In this document: piece by piece, positions 35,231 through 44,336 of the stretch
Layout: every line of letters starts with the position of its first letter
Numbering within the stretch: position 1 is the first letter of the stretch
Translations under genes and position numbers: made by a program
The notes under the pieces: generated by a model
Seen by the model: the letters and a program-made list of their open reading frames with translations, nothing else
The model's database searches: none
What the model was told of the DNA's origin: nothing
From: Thermoprotei archaeon
GTDB taxonomy: Archaea > Thermoproteota > Thermoprotei > Gearchaeales > WAQG01
Length of the DNA: 64,000 bases
Direction: 5' to 3'
Assembly: GCA_038881895.1 (NCBI GenBank)
Contig: JAVZOV010000003.1
Span: 256,916-320,915 of the forward strand

Positions 35231-38200
35231 TCACGCGCTCGCACTTTTACGACATTCACTTTTGTATCGAAGAAGCTGGCGCTTCCGCCGATGGGATCGG
35301 TCAAGCACGCGCCTGTCATCACTTTGTCCAGGAGGAGGACTGGATTCCCTATCAAGCCTGCTCTGCGTCGTTCGTCGCCGGGGATAGTGATTCCGTCGAC
35401 AGTTGCGTCAGCTGCACCGTAGTTCCAGTGCCCATAGGAAAGAGAGACGGCGATGGTTCCGGGGCGTATGCCCTGTATTATTTTGAGCTTACCCTCGACG
35501 AAGCGCTTCCCCAGCTCGCCTAGGTCGAAGCTCCCAGTCGGGTTGGATGCCGAAACCAGCCGAACTATGTCCCCATCTTTTAGTCCCAACCTCCTCGCAT
35601 CTAACGCATTCATGAGAACGAAGTTGGACGGCAGAATCAACAGTTGAGACCAGTAGTTTGACACGGTGCGTTTAGCGCCAAATATCTCCTTGAACGTGGA
35701 TAACCAGAAGGCGTAGCCATCGTTGGGCAGCGGACTCCCATCGCTGAATGACGGTGGCCTATAACGGGGGACGCCAGAAAAGTGCTTGCCGGTAATGCTG
35801 TCGATGCCAGCTGCGATAGGTTCGACATAGATGTTCCACAGTTTGCCAAAGGGATGGCTGAGGTATGACCCGCTGTACGCTTTCTCTGACGACTCGAACC
35901 TCCCGCCTCGGTTCAACACGTAAATGACGCGAGCCCAGTTCTCGGTCCCAACGCTGGCCTTCCATTTCTCAGGGTTGAAGACGGCTGAAGGTAGATAACG
36001 TCGCGCTTGCAAGAAGAGCGAAATCTCGTCAGGGTCTGCTTCGGGCACGGAGTCGCCTGGTGCATCCCCGCTAGCTATGTTCGCCACCGCCTTCAAGTAG
36101 AAATCCTCCGGCCTGTTGAATGGTAGTCCAGGAGCGAAGCCATCTGGGCCGTAACCCGGTGCTTTGAGTTCCTTAGCAATCGCTATCATTACCGCCTCCA
36201 TGCTGATTGGCATCTCCTCCCCATCGACTGTCACGATTTCTGGTACAGGGATGGCAGCAGGCTGCCTCACCAACGATGTCTTTGTGACCACGCTCGGAGG
36301 GGCTCCCATGAATGCCCAACGTTCGAGGTAGCTCAGGTCAGGAAAGATGTAGTCTGCATACATAGACGTATCCCCAATAACTATGTCATCAGCAATGAGA
36401 AGCGGTATCGCGTTCGTGTCTCTTAGTATCGCAATCTGCTCTGTACCGGCCGGGGCAAGCTGGACGGGGTTCCCCATATGCAGCCAAAGTATCTTGATAG
36501 GATATGGATAGCCAGCTTTGGCTGCAGGAAGGACCTCTTGGTAAATGTTGCCCGTAAACGGATACCAAGGCCGTTTGGCGGGATAGCCTTCGAAGAGTGT
36601 TGACCTTTCATAGAACGATCCTTCACGCGTGAGCTTTACCCCGAATGGAGTCAACTTGCCTGTGTGAAGCTTCGCGAGATTGAAGGGTTGCCCCGCCTTT
36701 GTGCCCATCGCGTCCCACGCGCCTCCTCCGACTGACAGACCTCCCTTCCAGTCCGGGTTTCCGACCAGCAGGTTCAAGATGATTAAGGCTTGTGCTGTAT
36801 AGTATCCGTTCCAGTGCTGAACTGCTCCACGGTAAAAGTCGATGGCCGCCCTTGGACCGTGGCTCGTGAACTCAGCTGCGAGTTCGACTATCGCTTTTGG
36901 ATCCAGACCAGCCTTCTCGGCCCAGCCCTCGATTGTGTCCTCTGCAGCGGCCTCCCTCACAAGCTGCAGTGCACTCTTGACGTGTATCCCCGAGATTGTC
37001 GTGTCAACGAACAGATCTCCTATCACTATATTGTCTGAATCGTATGGGTCGAATGCGATAGCACGACCATTAGAGATAACCACAAAGTAATCCTGCGCGT
37101 TCTTTCCTTCGGGAACCTTCAGACCAATATCCCCCGCCCTCAGGAACTGCCCTGGCGTCCCGTCCTCCCCTATCTTCACCAGCCAAGTCGCATTCGTCCA
37201 GCTCTTCTGGCCAGTAGCAAGAGCCGCTGCCTTGTTCGCGTTCTGCAGAAAACCACGATTGTAACGGTTGTTCTCGATAATCCACTGGATCATGGCCATG
37301 GCGAGGGGAAGGTCGCCCCCTGGAACCACTGGAAGCCATCGCCACGCCTTCGCCGCCGTCTTGCTGAACCTCGGATCTATTACTGCGAACTTGAAGTTCT
37401 TGGCCTCTGACGTCAAAGAGGAGGTAATCTGTTCGGAGATGGGCGTTGGTCCGAAGTTCGCTTCGAAGGCGCCGGTCCCCCAGAAGATGACGAACTCCGA
37501 CTCTAGGTAGTTCGGCTTGGCGTGGTTTGGGCCAGGTGTCCATTTACCGCTCGTGTACTGAGCGGTCGACCATTGGTAGGCAACGTGGTGACTTAGTTCG
37601 CAAATCGAGGTGTGGTTGAACCAGTTCACTGAGCCTAAAGCTCCATATGTGAACCTCTGTGCAAAGGAGTCCCGACCTCCCTCAATCCTGCCTGCTAAGA
37701 AGACGAACTGGTTATTCTTCGGCCCGAGGTCTGGGTGATCTGGGTCTATCAGAACATCCAGGTACGAAGAATACTTGCTCTTGAACTCGGCTACGCTCAT
37801 CTTGCCCTGCTGAATCAAGGCAACATCGCTTGCCATGGCAGCAGAAAGCTTCGCATCCTTCAGCACAAAGACGTCTTTGAACCCCGGTACATATCGGTCT
37901 TCGCCTATGCTCTCGAACAGCTTTCCCCCGTTGACTATCTCTTTGATCGCTTGGTCGAAAGAGATCGTCTGCCACTTGTTCGAGCCACGGGGACCGGCAC
38001 GCTTGAGGACTTTGACGATTCTATAGGGGTCGGCGTAGGATTGAATCCCGGACTGCCCCTTTGGGCAGAGCTTCCCGTCCACTGGGGCAGCGAGCCGCGG
38101 GCTAACATCATAGTCAAGCCATGGAAGCATTGTGAGCGGGCTGTAGGGACTGCCGTCAATCTTTGATATCTTCCCATCCGATCGATGTTTCACCTTAATC

Positions 38201-38460
38201 GCGCACTGGGTATTGCATTGCAGACAGGCGCTGTAAATTGTGTTCTCTGGGAGGTTAGGGCTGTATTGAGGGGGCGCCTGAGGGCTCTCGCCACCAACCT
38301 GCAGCACTCGCAGGCCATCCAACGCAACCAGTGCTAGGACACCTGCGCCTCCCAGGAAAGCAGCTGATTTCAGGAACCCTCGGCGCGTTGAAGCGAGTTC
38401 GTTTCTCTTCATCCGCTGCGGCTCATTCTCTTTTGGCCAATTCTCTCCATTTCCATTCAT
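35227..38460 (-). CDS. molybdopterin oxidoreductase catalytic subunit (tetrathionate/selenate reductase-like)
   Basis: 1077 residues. A Tat signal 'STRRGFLKSAAFLGGAGVLA' follows a hydrophilic leader, so the folded protein is exported. An N-terminal [4Fe-4S] motif C-x2-C-x3-C ('SACLQCNTQCAI') with a fourth Cys in 'DGKLCPKGQSG' and bis-MGD binding segments place it in the DMSO reductase superfamily. 'NHTSICELSHHVAYQ' probably holds the Mo-ligating Cys. Length and the order B-C-A resemble TtrA and Bacillus SrdA. Substrate (tetrathionate, selenate, arsenate or other) cannot be decided. GC content and codon use are far above the surroundings, implying transfer. Confidence 0.82.
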   Translation of the reverse strand: MNGNGENWPKENEPQRMKRNELASTRRGFLKSAAFLGGAGVLALVALDGLRVLQVGGESPQAPPQYSPNLPENTIYSACLQCNTQCAIKVKHRSDGKISKIDGSPYSPLTMLPWLDYDVSPRLAAPVDGKLCPKGQSGIQSYADPYRIVKVLKRAGPRGSNKWQTISFDQAIKEIVNGGKLFESIGEDRYVPGFKDVFVLKDAKLSAAMASDVALIQQGKMSVAEFKSKYSSYLDVLIDPDHPDLGPKNNQFVFLAGRIEGGRDSFAQRFTYGALGSVNWFNHTSICELSHHVAYQWSTAQYTSGKWTPGPNHAKPNYLESEFVIFWGTGAFEANFGPTPISEQITSSLTSEAKNFKFAVIDPRFSKTAAKAWRWLPVVPGGDLPLAMAMIQWIIENNRYNRGFLQNANKAAALATGQKSWTNATWLVKIGEDGTPGQFLRAGDIGLKVPEGKNAQDYFVVISNGRAIAFDPYDSDNIVIGDLFVDTTISGIHVKSALQLVREAAAEDTIEGWAEKAGLDPKAIVELAAEFTSHGPRAAIDFYRGAVQHWNGYYTAQALIILNLLVGNPDWKGGLSVGGGAWDAMGTKAGQPFNLAKLHTGKLTPFGVKLTREGSFYERSTLFEGYPAKRPWYPFTGNIYQEVLPAAKAGYPYPIKILWLHMGNPVQLAPAGTEQIAILRDTNAIPLLIADDIVIGDTSMYADYIFPDLSYLERWAFMGAPPSVVTKTSLVRQPAAIPVPEIVTVDGEEMPISMEAVMIAIAKELKAPGYGPDGFAPGLPFNRPEDFYLKAVANIASGDAPGDSVPEADPDEISLFLQARRYLPSAVFNPEKWKASVGTENWARVIYVLNRGGRFESSEKAYSGSYLSHPFGKLWNIYVEPIAAGIDSITGKHFSGVPRYRPPSFSDGSPLPNDGYAFWLSTFKEIFGAKRTVSNYWSQLLILPSNFVLMNALDARRLGLKDGDIVRLVSASNPTGSFDLGELGKRFVEGKLKIIQGIRPGTIAVSLSYGHWNYGAADATVDGITIPGDERRRAGLIGNPVLLLDKVMTGACLTDPIGGSASFFDTKVNVVKVRARE

Positions 38461-39746
38461 TTTTTAAGCACCTCTTCAAGAGGGATGATCTTCACCAGCA
38501 GAACATAGAGGAGGATCAACAGGGATATGCTCGAAACCTCAACGAGTATCTCCCATAACGAAGGGAAGTACGGCAGGCCCGCACCAAGATTGGGCCACAA
38601 CTCCCCGCTGACTCCCGGTATCGAAGTCCAAGGTGACGACTTTATATCCCAGTCCAAGGGCATGTTCGGCAATGGAAGCTCATTAAGTGCAGGCAGGACT
38701 ATGTTGAACTTGATACCGATGATCCCAAGCACTATCATGAGCCCCGCGATACAGGCCATGATAGGTGCTTTGCTCGGCGGCCTATAGAGGAGCAATGCTG
38801 CAGGTATCAAGAACCCGATGAGGAGCTCGTCAATCCAGAATACCCACCAATAGGGGCCAAGAACCAGCAGAGAAGCGATGAGAGTATTCTCTTGGGGAGC
38901 GGTTGGCCAGAAGGAGGTAACGAGTTCCCAGAACACGAAGAACCATTCGATGAAGAGCAAGAGAAGGACCACGTCCCTCAGTTTGTCCGTGGCAACTGAA
39001 TCAACCTTTATCCCCAAGGCCCTGTTCGTGATAATGTAAGTCGCCAGTAGGAAGGCAGCCCCGCTTAGCATAGCCGAGAGCACGAAGTGGATTGGAGTAT
39101 ATCCCCCAAACCACATCGCACGCCACCCAAGGACGCCGAAGATAGCACCCGTCCCTCCGTTTGCCGCGACCGGAATCCCAACGATTGCCAGAATTCGCAC
39201 AACCTTCCTGTCTCTCAGCTGACTCCCGTCGCTCAAATCTGATGAGCCCAGAGATATAATGCTGTAGAGGGTTTTCCTTATACCCACAGTGGTTGACTTC
39301 AGCCTTACCAGGTCGGTGCGACAGGCAAAGTAAAGCTCTGATAACAGAATCAAGACGTAGACCACGTACATCCAAGCTTCTATCGCCATCCACGAGGAGA
39401 AGTTGGGGCTGGTATACAGGTAGATGAAGCGGTCCATCCTCCCCAGGTCTGGGAGGACGCTGAGGAAAGCGCCTAGGAGGGAGAGAATAGCAACTATTAA
39501 CGCGTACCTGCCCACCTTCTCCAGGTCTTTGAAGTTGAAGCCGTACACCAAGGAAGAAACGAGGAAAGCACCGGCGCTGAGACCCGCGAAAAATATATAG
39601 AAAGCTATCCAGAGGCCCCAAGCAGTAAAGGAGGGGGAGAGGGCCGTTACCTTGAGCCCTTCAACCGCCCTGACATACCACCCATAGCTGGTGCTTGCAG
39701 TGAGGATGGCGAGGAGGATTACCAAGAAAAGATATTTCCTGGTCAC
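38457..39746 (-). CDS. NrfD/TtrC-like membrane subunit
   Basis: 429 residues with about nine or ten hydrophobic spans. The N-terminal 'FTAWGLWIAFYIFFAGLSAG' and the order of helices match the NrfD/PsrC family, which passes electrons between the quinone pool and the Fe-S subunit. It overlaps the Fe-S gene upstream and the catalytic gene downstream by 4 nt each, a tightly coupled operon. GC-rich like its partners. Confidence 0.85.
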   Translation of the reverse strand: MTRKYLFLVILLAILTASTSYGWYVRAVEGLKVTALSPSFTAWGLWIAFYIFFAGLSAGAFLVSSLVYGFNFKDLEKVGRYALIVAILSLLGAFLSVLPDLGRMDRFIYLYTSPNFSSWMAIEAWMYVVYVLILLSELYFACRTDLVRLKSTTVGIRKTLYSIISLGSSDLSDGSQLRDRKVVRILAIVGIPVAANGGTGAIFGVLGWRAMWFGGYTPIHFVLSAMLSGAAFLLATYIITNRALGIKVDSVATDKLRDVVLLLLFIEWFFVFWELVTSFWPTAPQENTLIASLLVLGPYWWVFWIDELLIGFLIPAALLLYRPPSKAPIMACIAGLMIVLGIIGIKFNIVLPALNELPLPNMPLDWDIKSSPWTSIPGVSGELWPNLGAGLPYFPSLWEILVEVSSISLLILLYVLLVKIIPLEEVLKK

Positions 39747-40789
39747 TTCAGCGACACCCCCAGCGGGACCTTAAGCTCGCGCTGAAGTAACACCTTCACA
39801 AAGTCATCTAAGGCAGCGTCTATGTCCTTAACATCAATGTCGGTTCCCCCACTGCCGGGGCCCACGATGTAGTATACCGAAGGCTCGGTGCCCAGTTCCT
39901 CCTTCAACCTGATGGCCCTGTTCTCTTTGAGCAGCTCGCTCACTAGGCTCTTAGGATTCTTGATGTCCCCGAAGTAGTTCGCGACGCCCATACACGTCGT
40001 AACACACTGTGGAAGCATGCCGTTGTCTATCCTCTGTGTGCAGAAATGGCACTTCCTCGTCACGCCCACCAAATCGGCTCTCCGCCAACGGCCATACCAT
40101 GGAGTCGACACGTATTCCATGCTCGGTAAGTCATCCACTAGACTCTTGGCTTCCTTGTTCATCAGGGGAGCGTTGGTCGCGGGTCCAGCGGGCGTGGAAT
40201 CCCAGTCAAATCCGAAGTCTGTAGCCCTAGCTCCATACGGGCAGGCGGCGACGCAGTACCTGCAACCGATGCACTTGCTGTAATCAATGACGACGACGCC
40301 GTCTTCTCTCTTCCACGTGGCCTTGACTGGGCAGACGGGCACGCATGGAGGGTTGTCGCAGTGAAAACAAGGGCGTGGCAGGAACGCACGCGAAACATTG
40401 GGATACTCACCAGTTTCCCACTCAAGGACCGGCCTGTATGTGACCCCCGGAGGGGACCTGTTCTCAGCTATGCACGCGACGGTGCAGGCATGACACGCCA
40501 CACACTTCCTGAGGTCGATGACCATGACCCATCTCCTTTCCGTGATTGGCTTTTGCAGGGATTCCTGAAGCTCTCTCTGCATCCTCAAAAGCACACCTTC
40601 ATTTTCCTTCTGCGCGGGCAGGCTAGGCAGGTAGCGAGACTCGTTGAGCGGCTCGGTTTTGGCCTCGGCGAGGACCTTCGTAAGAGGCATGAGAACGGTA
40701 GCGCCGACCGCACAAGTAATCGCCGCCGTTCTCAGGAACTCCCGCCGCGATCGATCCCTTGGATTAACGGTCGTGCCTACGGAGCTCAT
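39743..40789 (-). CDS. four-cluster Fe-S electron transfer subunit (TtrB/SrdB-like)
   Basis: 348 residues. A Tat-like N-terminus 'RSRREFLRTAAITCAVGATV' is followed by four cysteine clusters: 'CVACHACTVAC', 'CFHCDNPPCVPVC', 'CIGCRYCVAAC' and 'CHFCTQRIDNGMLPQC...C', the ferredoxin-like pattern of DMSO reductase family B subunits. It links the catalytic subunit with NrfD. The ATG is preceded by AGGAGG. First gene of the operon; promoter near 40900. Confidence 0.9.
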   Translation of the reverse strand: MSSVGTTVNPRDRSRREFLRTAAITCAVGATVLMPLTKVLAEAKTEPLNESRYLPSLPAQKENEGVLLRMQRELQESLQKPITERRWVMVIDLRKCVACHACTVACIAENRSPPGVTYRPVLEWETGEYPNVSRAFLPRPCFHCDNPPCVPVCPVKATWKREDGVVVIDYSKCIGCRYCVAACPYGARATDFGFDWDSTPAGPATNAPLMNKEAKSLVDDLPSMEYVSTPWYGRWRRADLVGVTRKCHFCTQRIDNGMLPQCVTTCMGVANYFGDIKNPKSLVSELLKENRAIRLKEELGTEPSVYYIVGPGSGGTDIDVKDIDAALDDFVKVLLQRELKVPLGVSLK

Positions 40790-40896
40790 GAGCTCTACCT
40801 CCTTTCACAGCGAACGTAAGGTGAACCAAAACGAAAATTGAAATGGGAGCTCTGGGAAGTCATAAATTCTCATCCCGTATATACATGAAACAAAAA

Positions 40897-40906
40897 AGTA
40901 TATAAA
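40897..40906 (-). promoter_or_regulatory. TATA-like box of the molybdenum oxidoreductase operon
   Basis: TTTATATACTTTTTT on the minus strand (about 40893-40907), followed by a leader of about 85 nt to the ATG at 40789. The AT-rich DNA here marks the outer edge of the GC-rich block. Confidence 0.45.
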
Positions 40907-40921
40907 TCTATTGGTAAAGTC

Positions 40922-40945
40922 AATAGATGTATTAATAGATGTATT
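40922..40945. repeat. tandem 12 bp direct repeat, possible operator
   Basis: AATAGATGTATT occurs twice head to tail (40922-40933, 40934-40945), just upstream of the TATA-like box and one to two helix turns from it. Such a placement suits an activator or regulator of the oxidoreductase operon. A gene on the opposite strand starts about 70 nt away, so it could serve both. Confidence 0.5.
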
Positions 40946-41012
40946 ACGTAAATGAATAAAGGAGCTTACTGGAATCAAGACTTCTACATATCCAGTTAAT
41001 TATCCTAATGAG

Positions 41013-41660
41013 ATGAGAGATCCTGTTGTTGAAACTATAATATGCTCGCCTTATGCAATTATACTGGCTAAGCGACATGCTATCCTTAAAACCTCGCAAG
41101 AACAACGAGAGAAGATAGACTGGCATTCATACATAAAGGAGATTTCGATTGTTTCATCGAATGTTTCAGACTGGGAATCTTTTACAACAGAAGTGCAAAG
41201 TATTAAGCAAAATGAGGGTGCTTTACTTCTTAATGAAGTTTATACCATCTATGAGAATTCATCAGTTATTTACCATCCAGATGTGTATGTTAGAAGAGCT
41301 TGGTATGATATATTAATGGATTTCATTTGTACTGGTCTGATAGTGGAAGGTGAAATGAGGCTAGTGTTTAATCCTCTTTTACAATTAAAGACTGTACCAA
41401 TGGTAGATTTTTCGATAATAGCAGATTTATGGATGCACCACTGGTGCAGAGCATATTTAAAGGACTGCATTCTATATGGAAAAGACCCAGAAAATCTGCT
41501 TAACTTTATAAATTTACCTACTCAGGACACGAAAGAATTAAAAGAGTTATCCATCAAAATCTCTGAGACAGAAGTGGAACCAGAACTTGAGGAAATGTTC
41601 AAAGGGACTTGCAAGGATATTCTGATAAGAAGACGTTCAAAATCCTCGATAAAACGGTAG
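41013..41660 (+). CDS. hypothetical protein
   Basis: 215 residues from ATG 41013. The frame is open upstream to 40956 and adds 'TGIKTSTYPVNYPNE' without a canonical start, so the N-terminus could be longer. Composition is that of a soluble, mixed alpha protein with a basic C-terminus ('ILIRRRSKSSIKR'). I do not recognise a family. Its 3' end overlaps, convergently, a minus-strand frame at 41637. AT-rich, unlike the block to its left. Confidence 0.55.
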   Translation: MRDPVVETIICSPYAIILAKRHAILKTSQEQREKIDWHSYIKEISIVSSNVSDWESFTTEVQSIKQNEGALLLNEVYTIYENSSVIYHPDVYVRRAWYDILMDFICTGLIVEGEMRLVFNPLLQLKTVPMVDFSIIADLWMHHWCRAYLKDCILYGKDPENLLNFINLPTQDTKELKELSIKISETEVEPELEEMFKGTCKDILIRRRSKSSIKR

Positions 41661-41882
41661 TATCTTGCGAAGATCTTCATCTCTTTTCCATGTTCTTTTA
41701 ATTTCTTCTTCTAGACACATCTTTATAGTATTTAAGGAAATCTCATCGGGTCTCATCCTATATGAGAATAGAAAGTTTTCAACTAACGCGAGGCTTTTTC
41801 CATAATTTTTGAGTGAAGGGATACGTCTGAAGTTTAGTGGCGAAAATATTCGTTTTACAAGGCCCTTCTCTCTTATTCTTCT
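41637..41882 (-). CDS. hypothetical frame without a canonical start
   Basis: 81 open codons encoding 'EKGLVKRIFSPLNFRRIPSL' to 'CLEEEIKRTWKRDEDLRKIL', protein-like in composition. The only ATG (41756) would keep 39 residues. ATA at 41876, just before the stop of the upstream gene (41873-41875), is the closest near-cognate. Either a start at a non-standard codon or a frameshifted extension of the 41873-42085 gene. Function unknown. Confidence 0.35.
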   Translation of the reverse strand, partial: RRIREKGLVKRIFSPLNFRRIPSLKNYGKSLALVENFLFSYRMRPDEISLNTIKMCLEEEIKRTWKRDEDLRKILPFYRGF

Positions 41883-42085
41883 CTATCTTCCCGCTTTAAA
41901 CCGAGTTCCAGTAGTTCATTTTCTGTCAATTCTACAACATGATGTATTCTTATCTTTTCTGAAGAAAGCTTGCGTATATCTTCGAGAGAACACGAGAAAG
42001 AGATTCCTGCAAGACCGTATAATTCCAGACCTGTGTTGACAACAGTGGCATAATATGGTTTCTTTTCATGTTTTGAATGATCCAA
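41873..42085 (-). CDS. small hypothetical protein
   Basis: 70 residues: 'KKPYYATVVNTGLELYGLAG' then a charged half 'ENELLELGLKREDREE'. Beta-then-helix pattern. No family recognised. It overlaps the 41637-41882 frame at its 3' end, so the two may be one gene split by a frameshift. Confidence 0.45.
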   Translation of the reverse strand: MDHSKHEKKPYYATVVNTGLELYGLAGISFSCSLEDIRKLSSEKIRIHHVVELTENELLELGLKREDREE

Positions 42086-42208
42086 ATATAATGAAATACT
42101 ATCACACTTTTTTAGTTATCGTTTATCACAATGATAAATAAATAATTAAACCGTTAATTATTTATCCTTTATACTCATTTTTTCTAAAGGTCTGTCTGTA
42201 AAATTTAG

Positions 42209-43003
42209 TTAAAGCTCTTCATTCCAATTCTCCCTAACTTTTTCAACGCTTGTATGGATTCTAGGCTTAGAAGGATCTTTACTCTGATACTCGCACAAGA
42301 AAATCTCTGGATATCTAAATCCGTAAAACTCAAGAACTTGGTAAAGAAACTTATATCCTCCTCCGCAATCCTCTTTTCCTAAAGCTTCACACTCATAACA
42401 AGCATCTAAACCACGAAACTGACTTAGCCAGCAAGACTCATCTAAAGAACTTTGTGGCAGAACATAAGCTTCTATAGTTTTCAAATTAGAATCAAGCCTT
42501 TTATAAACAGTTCCTTCATTATTTTCAGAACCAGAAATTCTCTTAGGCTTAACAGTACCCTCATCAATCCTTCCAGCTATTTCTCCTTTCTTAATTCCTC
42601 TCTCCCAGACTTTAATTGCTCTCTTAACCTTTGCTTCAAATTCTCTATCCTTTCTAGCAACTTCATCTTTATCGAGCAATCGCATTTTATTATCGTAAAG
42701 GTTTCCTTCAGAATCCTCAATCCAAATCTTATTCAATCTTCTGCTATGCCTGCAATGAAAGTTATTATCCGAGCCATAGATTTCAGAAATTTCTTTTAAA
42801 GCATGGTTGATGTAAGATGAATCTGTTTGGCTATAGCCTCCATAACCCAAAACTTTTCCTTCGTACAAATCAACCTTAAGAATAGGAGTATTGTAATGAT
42901 TCATGGTAAAAACTGAATCTTCAACTTTGCATTCTAAACCTAATTTGCTTAAACGATAATTTCTTTTGCCTTTAATAGCTTTGCTAATAACTTCATAAGC
43001 CAT
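42209..43003 (-). CDS. hypothetical protein with Cys cluster
   Basis: 264 residues. The N-terminus ('FTMNHYNTPILKVDLYEGKV') looks like a beta-rich domain; the C-terminal part holds 'CWLSQFRGLDACYECEALGK' and 'EDCGG', five cysteines in 28 residues, possibly a metal site. Not recognised. The layout is like genes of archaeal plasmids and viruses, but I have no firm match. Confidence 0.55.
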   Translation of the reverse strand: MAYEVISKAIKGKRNYRLSKLGLECKVEDSVFTMNHYNTPILKVDLYEGKVLGYGGYSQTDSSYINHALKEISEIYGSDNNFHCRHSRRLNKIWIEDSEGNLYDNKMRLLDKDEVARKDREFEAKVKRAIKVWERGIKKGEIAGRIDEGTVKPKRISGSENNEGTVYKRLDSNLKTIEAYVLPQSSLDESCWLSQFRGLDACYECEALGKEDCGGGYKFLYQVLEFYGFRYPEIFLCEYQSKDPSKPRIHTSVEKVRENWNEEL

Positions 43004-43061
43004 AAAAAGAGATGTTATTAGGGAGAGTGAGTTTTATTGAGAGAAAATTGCCGATAATTTC

Positions 43062-44321
43062 TTACTCTAACAAAGATATTCTAATATTTTCTATGATTTT
43101 TTCATAAGTTAAGCTGGGTAGCAAGTTTATGAATTTTGATATACATGCTCTGAAGATGTCTTCGATTTTATCTATAAATTCTTGTTCTACTTTGTAGTAT
43201 CCGCTATGTACGATTGACCCTCTTATTTCACGTAGTTTTCTAATATCCTTATTTAGCCTTTCTCTCTCTTCTTTGTTAGAGCCTATAAAATGAGGTACAT
43301 ATAAGTCTAATCTATCTGATGTGCCGAATAATACTTCAAGCGCTATTGCAAGATCCAATAACTTATCTAAAGCTTCAACCTCTCTGTAAGACTTATTGAA
43401 CCATCTTATTGCAAACTTCATAGGATTTGGAAACTGATTTTTCACTTTTAAGAATTGTTGTACGAATAAACTCAGAGGTGTAATATCCTCCTCAGTCAGA
43501 ATATAATTTGTAAATATGTGAAATCTATCTATATATCCTCCAAGTGATGCTCCCCAAGACGTCCTCCAAATTTTTGGATAATGTAATATATAGCCATGTT
43601 TAACACTTCCACGTTTAAAAAGTCTCAACATCGTTACAAAATCTTCTATATAAGGCTCAGGAGGCGATAGAGAACGTTTTGGAACGTTAACAGTTATCTC
43701 AACACAATACCTTATCTCTATATCTCCAAATTCTGGCCTAAATTCCCATCCTAAAGGATAACCGTAGTTAATAAGTTCTTTAAGTTCCCATTCATTAAGC
43801 TCACGTACCTTATACTCACCAATTGAAGCCTCATTCACACCCTGTAACTCAAAGTTTTCCAAAGGTGAGACAATAACAAGTTCTCTACCCTTAGAATAAA
43901 CATGCTTTACCATTTCATCATATAATTTCTTAAATTTTTCTTCATTGAAGTCGAACCCATAAGATTCAAGATATCTATTTACTAGAGTGCCAAGTATTTC
44001 AGTCATTAAAAATGGTTTATAATCTGGATTCTCAACAGGTTTACCGCTACTATCTACGATCGTCATTTCAAGGTGTTCAGGAAAATTCCTCTCTAACATT
44101 AAGTTGAGACATTTCTTTACAGATTCCAAATTCATACATTCTTCAAAAAATTCAATTACACGTGGATAAATTGTTTTAATTTTAATATCAAGACGCCACC
44201 TATAACCAACGATTTGAGGAGCTAAGTAGTAGACGTTCTTAACCTCACCCCTTTCTCTAAGGAGCTGTATTATTGATTTTACGGCGTCTCCGAATACCAA
44301 TATATCTGAACTTTCGTTCAA
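43062..44321 (-). CDS. HEPN-domain protein (ApeA-like), candidate defence ribonuclease
   Basis: 419 residues. The C-terminal part has 'LLDLAIALEVLFGTSDRLDL' and 'KLREIRGSIVHSGYY', an R-x4-H motif in the setting of ApeA-like HEPN domains; the N-terminal 300 residues are a less recognisable alpha/beta region. HEPN proteins are often RNases in anti-phage and toxin systems. It lies 16 nt from the next gene in an accessory region with restriction genes. The defence role is inferred from the motif and neighbours. Confidence 0.6.
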   Translation of the reverse strand: MNESSDILVFGDAVKSIIQLLRERGEVKNVYYLAPQIVGYRWRLDIKIKTIYPRVIEFFEECMNLESVKKCLNLMLERNFPEHLEMTIVDSSGKPVENPDYKPFLMTEILGTLVNRYLESYGFDFNEEKFKKLYDEMVKHVYSKGRELVIVSPLENFELQGVNEASIGEYKVRELNEWELKELINYGYPLGWEFRPEFGDIEIRYCVEITVNVPKRSLSPPEPYIEDFVTMLRLFKRGSVKHGYILHYPKIWRTSWGASLGGYIDRFHIFTNYILTEEDITPLSLFVQQFLKVKNQFPNPMKFAIRWFNKSYREVEALDKLLDLAIALEVLFGTSDRLDLYVPHFIGSNKEERERLNKDIRKLREIRGSIVHSGYYKVEQEFIDKIEDIFRACISKFINLLPSLTYEKIIENIRISLLE

Positions 44322-44336
44322 TGCATACCACCAACC

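Noticed and set aside
35170-40841. Many plus-strand and alternative frames opposite the Mo oxidoreductase genes
   Set aside because: High GC content gives few stops; the minus-strand genes have clear motifs and coupled starts.
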